NCBI RefSeq assembly: GCF_900112645.1
Contig: NZ_FOMO01000004.1
Span: 484,418 to 548,417, forward strand
Reading direction: 5' to 3'
Source: Phytopseudomonas straminea
GTDB lineage: Bacteria; Pseudomonadota; Gammaproteobacteria; Pseudomonadales; Pseudomonadaceae
DNA length: 64,000 bases
In this document: positions 61,358 through 64,000 of the stretch, one piece after another
How positions within the stretch are numbered: position 1 is the first letter of the stretch
Layout of the letters: the number at the start of each line of letters is the position of its first letter
The notes under the pieces: model-generated
Told to the model about the DNA's origin: nothing
Databases searched by the model: none
Seen by the model: the letters and a program-made list of their open reading frames with translations, nothing else
Position numbers and translations under genes: made by a program

Positions 61358-62956
61358 ATGGACAAGACCCTATTCAAACCCTTGCTACTGACCACCGCAC
61401 TGTTGGCCTGTGCGCCAATGGCCCAGGCCGCCAGCACCCTGGTTTACTGCTCCGAGGCCAGTCCGGCCGGCTTCGACCCCAGCCAGTACACCAGCGGCAC
61501 GGATTTCGATGCGTCGGCGGAAACCGTGTTCAACCGCCTCACCCAGTTCAAGCGTGGCGGCACCGAGGTCGAATCGGGGCTGGCCACCGAGTGGCAGGTG
61601 GCCAATGACGGGCTGAGTTACACCTTCCACCTGCGCAAGGGTGTGAAATTCCATACCACCGACTATTTCACGCCGAGTCGGGACTTCAACGCCGACGACG
61701 TGCTGTTCACCTTCAACCGCCTGCTCGACCCCGAGCAGCCATTTCGCAAGGCCTATCCTTCGGAGTCGCCCTACTTCACCGACATGGGCCTGAACACCAC
61801 GATCAAGAGCGTGGAAAAGCTCGACGACTACACCGTGCGCTTCAACCTCAACAATGTCGATTCCGCTTTCGTGCAGAACCTGGCGATGAGCTTCGCCTCG
61901 ATCCAGTCGGCCGAGTACGCCGCCAAGCTGCTCAAGGAAGGCAAGGCTGGCGAGATCAACCAGAAGCCGATCGGCACCGGGCCGTTCGTGTTCAAGCGCT
62001 ACCAGAAAGATTCCAGCATCCGCTATACCGCCAACCGGCAGTACTGGAAGCCCGAAGACGTGAAGCTCGACAACCTGATCTTCTCGATCAACACCGACGC
62101 CGCCGTGCGCCTGCAGAAGCTCAGGGTCGGCGAATGCCAGGTCAGCGGCTACCCGCGGCCCGAAGATATCGAGCTGGCCGAGAAGGACCCGAACCTCAAG
62201 GTACTCAGCCAGCCGGGCTTCAACCTGGGCTTCCTGGCCTATAACGTCACGCACCCGCCACTCGACCAGCTCAAGGTGCGCCAGGCATTGGACATGGCCA
62301 TCGACAAGCCGGCGATCATCAAGGCCGTTTACCGCAGTGCCGGGCAAGTGGCCGAGAACGCCCTGCCGCCTGGCCAGTGGGGCTTCGACCCGAAGATCAA
62401 GGACGCCCCGCACGATCCGCAAAAGGCCCGGCAACTGCTCAAGGAGGCCGGCATCGTCCCCGGCACCCAGATCAACCTGTGGGCCATGACCGTACAGCGC
62501 GCCTCCAACCCCAATGCCAGGCTCTCGGCCCAGATGATTCAGGCCGACTGGGACAAGATCGGCATCAAGGCCAATATCGTCAGCTACGAGTGGGGCGAGT
62601 ACATCAAGCGCGCCAAGGCCGGCGAACACGACGTGATGATCTACGGCTGGACCGGCGACAACGGCGACCCGGACAACTGGCTGGGTGTTCTCTACAGCTG
62701 CGCAGCGGTCAAGGGCAGCAACTATGCCAAGTGGTGCGACCCCGCCTATGACAAGCTGGTCACCCAGGCCAAGACCACCAGCAACCACGACGAGCGCATC
62801 AAGCTGTATCAGCAGGCCCAGCAGATCCTCAAGGCTCAGGTACCGATCACCCCGATCGCCAACTCCCGGGTGTTCCAGCCCATGCGCAAGGAGGTGCAGG
62901 ACTTCCGCATCAGCCCGTTCGGCCTGACGCCCTTCTACGGCGTCAGCATCGACTGA
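61358..62956 (+). CDS. Dipeptide ABC transporter binding protein (DppA-like, copy 2)
   Basis: Second SBP_bac_5 protein, 532 residues, signal LLLTTALLACAPMAQA-AS. It keeps the same motifs (TLVYCSEASPAGFDPSQYTS, KGVKFHTTDYFTPSRDFNAD, YGWTGDNGDPDNWLGVLYSC) as copy 1 but differs at many positions, especially 255-330, so ligand preference may differ. The ATG at 61358 follows ACAGGA; a start 17 codons earlier has no ribosome-binding site. A terminator almost identical to that of copy 1 follows. Confidence 0.92.
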   Translation: MDKTLFKPLLLTTALLACAPMAQAASTLVYCSEASPAGFDPSQYTSGTDFDASAETVFNRLTQFKRGGTEVESGLATEWQVANDGLSYTFHLRKGVKFHTTDYFTPSRDFNADDVLFTFNRLLDPEQPFRKAYPSESPYFTDMGLNTTIKSVEKLDDYTVRFNLNNVDSAFVQNLAMSFASIQSAEYAAKLLKEGKAGEINQKPIGTGPFVFKRYQKDSSIRYTANRQYWKPEDVKLDNLIFSINTDAAVRLQKLRVGECQVSGYPRPEDIELAEKDPNLKVLSQPGFNLGFLAYNVTHPPLDQLKVRQALDMAIDKPAIIKAVYRSAGQVAENALPPGQWGFDPKIKDAPHDPQKARQLLKEAGIVPGTQINLWAMTVQRASNPNARLSAQMIQADWDKIGIKANIVSYEWGEYIKRAKAGEHDVMIYGWTGDNGDPDNWLGVLYSCAAVKGSNYAKWCDPAYDKLVTQAKTTSNHDERIKLYQQAQQILKAQVPITPIANSRVFQPMRKEVQDFRISPFGLTPFYGVSID

Positions 62957-62972
62957 ACCAGCGCGGTGAATG

Positions 62973-63003
62973 AAAAACGCCCGGCCAATTGGCCGGGCGT
63001 TTT
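62973..63003 (+). terminator. Terminator after DppA-like copy 2
   Basis: AAAACGCCCGGCCAATTGGCCGGGCGTTTT: perfect palindromic stem, near-identical to the terminator after copy 1. Confidence 0.9.
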
Positions 63004-63040
63004 CGTTTCCAGGAGCCTGTTCATGATCTTGCGGATTGAA

Positions 63041-63344
63041 TTCAGCGCGTTGCCTGCAAAAGGCGGGGGCGGCCGATGAATGCGTGGCTTTGTAGGAGGG
63101 GCTTCAGCCCCGAGCTCTTTGTTTACCTTGATAAAAAGCTCGCGGCTAAAGCCACTCCTACCAGATCGCCCGATGTCCGCTTTTGCCTTTCATGGCGCCC
63201 AAAAAGTCGGCTCCAGGGACGCTTCAGGCATTCAACCCGAATGGATCATCCACCGAGTGGCTGGGCTGGGTAAACCAGCGCGGGCCTTCGGCCGTCATGT
63301 AGAAGTGATCCTCCAAACGGATGCCGAACTCGCCCGGCACACAG
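63041..63344. repeat. Direct repeat copy 2 (intergenic plus M24 3' end)
   Basis: Partner of 60773-61075; here the M24 part is within the intact gene. Confidence 0.9.
63092..63161. repeat. REP-like inverted repeat, copy 2
   Basis: Same palindrome as at 60824-60893, one base different over its length by eye. Confidence 0.8.
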
Positions 63345-64000
63345 ATCATCGGCTCGTTGCTGAAGCACATGCCTTCGGCAAGCGGCGTATCGTCGCCACC
63401 GACCAGGTACGGGCCTTCGTGGATGTCCAGGCCGATGCCGTGACCGGTGCGGTGCGGCAGGCCCGGCAGTTTGTAGGCCGGGCCCAGGCCCGCGGCCTCC
63501 AGGCTGCGGCGAGCGGCGGCGTCGACGCTGGCGCAGGGCGCACCGATCACGGCGGCTTCGAAGGCCGCCTCTTGGGCGGCCTTTTCCTTGTTCCAGAACT
63601 CGCGCTGGCGCTCGCTCGGCGTGCCGAAGACGTAGCTACGGGTGATGTCCGACAGGTAGCTGTGCACCTGGCAGCCGGTGTCGATCAGCACCATGTCGCC
63701 GTCCTTCAGGGTCTGCGCATGTTTGACGCCATGGGGGAAGGCGCTGGCCGGGCCAAACAGCACGATGCAGAAGATCGAACCCGGCGCGCCGACCTTGCGG
63801 TGTGCCTGACGAATGAATTCGACGACTTCGGTGGTGGTGATGCCTTCGTGAAGGATGCTCGCCGCGGCCTTGTGCACTTCCAGGGTCATGTCCTTGGCGC
63901 GTTGCATCAGGGCGATTTCGGCGGCCGACTTGCGCTGGCGGCACAGGGCGGTAACCGACCCGGCGTCGACGAAACGGTAACCGCTGGTCAGCTTGCGAAT
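63224..64000 (-). CDS. mdpA: M24 metallopeptidase (5' end outside window)
   Basis: C-terminal 258 residues of an M24B (Xaa-Pro-type/dipeptidase) enzyme. All five metal ligands are visible: Asp in MVLIDTGCQ, Asp in SYLSDITRSYV, His in HRTGHGIGLDIHE, Glu in FSNEPMI and Glu in RLEDHFYMT. By position (right of two dppA genes) it matches PA4498 (mdpA), an intracellular peptidase under PsdR repression. It would process imported dipeptides. The true start lies beyond 64000; MQRAKDM at 63907 is internal. Confidence 0.9.
   Translation of the reverse strand: MRKLTSGYRFVDAGSVTALCRQRKSAAEIALMQRAKDMTLEVHKAAASILHEGITTTEVVEFIRQAHRKVGAPGSIFCIVLFGPASAFPHGVKHAQTLKDGDMVLIDTGCQVHSYLSDITRSYVFGTPSERQREFWNKEKAAQEAAFEAAVIGAPCASVDAAARRSLEAAGLGPAYKLPGLPHRTGHGIGLDIHEGPYLVGGDDTPLAEGMCFSNEPMICVPGEFGIRLEDHFYMTAEGPRWFTQPSHSVDDPFGLNA

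Overview
The window is chromosomal DNA from a Pseudomonas-type gammaproteobacterium: G+C-rich, densely packed, and in a gene order I recognise from the P. aeruginosa PAO1 region around PA4442-PA4498 (cysNC-cysD, algW, hisC-hisD-hisG, murA, mla, kds/lpt, rpoN, fagA-fumC-sod, mreBCD, gatCAB, mag, roxSR, dppA-like genes, mdpA). I made that comparison from memory. I saw no prophage, insertion sequence, CRISPR array, rRNA or complete tRNA gene.

Left part (1-13 kb). cysNC (cut by the window edge) and cysD activate sulfate. A Nif3-family gene lies next to the periplasmic protease gene algW. Then come three histidine genes, murA, ibaG and the mlaBCDEF phospholipid-transport operon, all on the minus strand.

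Plus-strand block (13-20 kb). kdsD, kdsC, lptC, lptA, lptB, rpoN, hpf, ptsN, rapZ and ptsO join Kdo synthesis and LPS export to sigma-54 and the nitrogen PTS.

Middle (20-40 kb). An iron-starvation operon (fagA-fumC-TPR protein-sodM) sits behind a clear Fur box and is followed by an unannotated 44-residue membrane ORF. The pmbA/tldD protease pair follows, then a nitrilase homologue, a 1275-residue AsmA/YhdP-like protein, rng, maf, mreDCB (minus strand) and gatCAB (plus strand).

Right part (40-64 kb). A lipoprotein of the RlpA family, a LysR regulator and an HPP/CBS membrane protein precede the six-gene mag operon. That operon encodes a thioester-less bacterial alpha-2-macroglobulin (MagD), an NlpC/P60-like protein (MagC), a lipoprotein (MagB), two DUF2135 paralogues (MagA, MagF) and a secreted protein, MagE. 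MagE appears to combine penicillin-binding-protein-like, SpoIID-like and HExxH motifs. An AEC permease, the RoxS/RoxR redox two-component pair, an MFS transporter with a GntR-type operator, a SIMPL-domain protein, two tandem DppA-like binding proteins and an M24 peptidase (cut by the right edge) complete the window. Between the two DppA genes lies a decayed copy of the 3' end of the M24 gene.

The most interesting material is the domain make-up of the mag operon, above all MagE, as a possible envelope-defence or peptidoglycan-repair module. Next come the two-age duplication at the dppA/M24 locus, the missing canonical start codon of mreC, and the orphan GntR operator.
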